A DNA stretch of 7,534 bases from Desulfurococcales archaeon (lineage in GTDB: Archaea; Thermoproteota; Thermoprotei_A; Sulfolobales; Acidilobaceae): positions 1-7,534 of the forward strand of contig JALUZI010000145.1 in NCBI GenBank assembly GCA_027012045.1. Reading direction: 5' to 3'. This document shows positions 5,997 to 7,534 of the stretch, one piece after another. The notes under the pieces were generated by a model. The model did no database searches, was not told the origin of the DNA, and worked only from the letters and a program-made list of their open reading frames with translations. Position numbers and translations under genes: made by a program. The first letter of the stretch is position 1; the number at the start of each line of letters is the position of its first letter.

Positions 5997-7534
5997 GTGG
6001 TGGACAAGGTTACTGTTGAAGTGATAAAGAACGCGGCTATCTATGCGAGCGAGGAAATGGGGGTAGTGTTAAGGAACACGGCTTACAGCCCGAACATCAA
6101 GGATAGGCTGGACCATAGCTGCGCCGTCCTAGACACTAGGGGCGACCTGGTAGCACAGGCTGAGCATATACCTGTACACCTAGGAAGTATGAGTGTGGGA
6201 GTGAAGAACACGTTCACCTATCTCGAGGAGAACAATATACCCCTCGACCCTGGCGATATTATCCTCGTGAACGACCCCTATATAGCAGGGACCCATCTGA
6301 ACGACCTACTAGTACTGAAGCCCGTCTACTACCAGGGGAGAATGATCGCGATAGTGGCTAACAAGGCGCACCACGTCGATGTAGGCGGCTCGGTCCCGGG
6401 GAGCATCGGCGGCGGAGTAGAAGAACTCATACAGGAGGGCACCGTCATCCCCCCGGTTAAAATAATGAGGCGGGGAGAACTGAACCGCGACCTGCTCAGG
6501 CTGATCGAGGCGAACGTCCGTACACCCGAGTACTTCCGAGGTGACCTCAAGGCCCAGATAGCAGCGTTGAACGTTGGTGAGAGGAGGATAATAGAGCTAG
6601 CCCAAAAGTACGGTGGAGACACACTGGTGGAGGCTTGGAGTGAAATCCTAGGCTACACGGAGAGGTACACGAGGAGCGTCCTCGAGGGCCTTAGGGTGGA
6701 AGGCTCTTTTGAAGCAATGGACTATATGGAGGCGGGGGATAAGCTTGTTAACATCACAGTCAAACTCGAGTTCCAGGGGGACAAGTTAACCGTCGATTAC
6801 ACCGGGACACACAGCCAGGTCAAGTACCCTATCAACGCCGTATACGGCGTCACAGTATCATCCACCAGCTTCGCGTTAAAAACAATCCTAGACCCCGTCA
6901 TGCCGATGAACCAGGGATTCCTGAACGTGGTGAAAATCCATGCACCCCAGGGAACACTAGTCAACCCCGTCAAGCCAGCGCCGGTCAGCGGGGGAAACGT
7001 AGAGACGAGCCAGAGAATAGCGGACACAGTATACAGGGCCCTCTCTAAAGCCCTCCCAGACAAGGTCCCAGCGGCCAGCTGCGGGACAATGAGCAACATA
7101 GCGATAGGCGGCAACACCGGGGGGAGGCAGTGGGCTTTCTACGAGACAATCGCCTGCGGCAGCGGCGGCAGGCCGTGCTGCGACGGTGTAGACGCTGTGC
7201 AGACCAATATGACCAACACGCTCAACACACCCATAGAGCTACTGGAGAGGGAGTACCCCATCCTCTTCAAAGAATACAGTATAAGACCCGGTAGCGGAGG
7301 CCCCGGGATGTATAGGGGAGGCAACGGTGTCATACGGGCCTTCACGGTCATGGAGGACGGTGTAAGGCTCACAGTTACAGGTGAGAGAGTGAAGACCCGG
7401 CCTTGGGGGCTCCATGGCGGACTGCCGGGAGAGCCGGCGGTTTACGCTGTGGAGAGAAGGGATGGCATAATAGAAGTGTTGCCAAGCAAGGGATCGACAA
7501 TACTCTACTCAGGGGACACCGTGGTTGTTAAGAC
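5997..7534 (+). CDS. hyuB: Hydantoinase/oxoprolinase family subunit, HyuB (extreme C-terminus outside window)
   Basis: 512 residues are visible of an expected 520-580, so probably only the tail is missing. It is the partner of HyuA and homologue of the acetone carboxylase alpha subunit. Family blocks seen: NDPYIAGTHLNDLLVL, ANKAHHVDVGGSVPGS, PAPVSGGNVETSQRIAD, SCGTMSN, DAVQTNMTNTLNTPIE and RPGSGGPGMYRGGNGVIR. The pattern His100-x2-Asp103-x21-His125 has the spacing of the metal ligands I recall for acetone carboxylase (His150, Asp153, His175), so a bound divalent metal is plausible. The glycine-rich loop near 387-395 carries Cys387, Cys394 and Cys395, which I would not expect there. GTG at 5997 is used as the start; GTG at 6000 is the alternative. 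Whether a third subunit follows cannot be seen. Confidence 0.94.
   Translation, partial: MVDKVTVEVIKNAAIYASEEMGVVLRNTAYSPNIKDRLDHSCAVLDTRGDLVAQAEHIPVHLGSMSVGVKNTFTYLEENNIPLDPGDIILVNDPYIAGTHLNDLLVLKPVYYQGRMIAIVANKAHHVDVGGSVPGSIGGGVEELIQEGTVIPPVKIMRRGELNRDLLRLIEANVRTPEYFRGDLKAQIAALNVGERRIIELAQKYGGDTLVEAWSEILGYTERYTRSVLEGLRVEGSFEAMDYMEAGDKLVNITVKLEFQGDKLTVDYTGTHSQVKYPINAVYGVTVSSTSFALKTILDPVMPMNQGFLNVVKIHAPQGTLVNPVKPAPVSGGNVETSQRIADTVYRALSKALPDKVPAASCGTMSNIAIGGNTGGRQWAFYETIACGSGGRPCCDGVDAVQTNMTNTLNTPIELLEREYPILFKEYSIRPGSGGPGMYRGGNGVIRAFTVMEDGVRLTVTGERVKTRPWGLHGGLPGEPAVYAVERRDGIIEVLPSKGSTILYSGDTVVVK

Noticed and set aside
1..7534. CRISPR array, insertion sequence, integrase or attachment site
   Set aside because: No regularly spaced direct repeats, transposase or recombinase motifs were seen, and the tRNA 3' end shows no nearby duplicate.

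Overview
The window looks like a piece of a hyperthermophilic crenarchaeal chromosome, probably Desulfurococcales or a relative (inference). Signs for this are a tRNA gene with a short bulge-helix-bulge intron, AGG/AGA-Arg and ATA-Ile dominated codon use, frequent GTG/TTG starts, GGTG-type ribosome binding sites, TATA-type AT-rich intergenic regions and Glu/Lys-rich proteins. I see no insertion sequence, CRISPR array or integrase. Protein assignments are from motifs read by eye, with no database search.

Layout. 1-1104 (minus strand, runs off the left edge): first 368 residues of an AMP-forming fatty-acyl-CoA synthetase of the AlkK/long-chain type. 1105-1281: AT-rich spacer with divergent promoters for the synthetase and the tRNA, and two small dyads. 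1282-1391 (+): tRNA-Pro(GGG) with a 32-nt intron after position 37 and an encoded CCA. 1479-1967 (+): 162-residue protein with a coiled coil and a winged helix. It is convergent, with an 18-bp gap, to a minus-strand pair: a 77-residue two-helix membrane protein (3565-3798) followed by a 518-residue sodium:solute symporter (1986-3542). 3799-3932: AT-rich divergent promoter region. 3933-5990 (+): hyuA. 5997-7534 (+, runs off the right edge): hyuB, nearly complete.

How the genes may work together. The symporter pair and hyuAB diverge from a 134-bp region holding a near-symmetric TATA element flanked by an inverted repeat. The simplest reading is one catabolic module: the symporter with a small membrane partner imports a substrate, and HyuAB acts on it at the expense of ATP. 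The substrate cannot be read from the sequence. HyuAB relatives include N-methylhydantoinase, 5-oxoprolinase and the ATP-dependent acetone/acetophenone carboxylases. HyuB keeps a His-x2-Asp-x21-His pattern that, from memory, matches the metal ligands of acetone carboxylase, so a carboxylase-like reaction stays possible. The acyl-CoA synthetase, tRNA and winged-helix gene have separate promoters and need not belong to the module.
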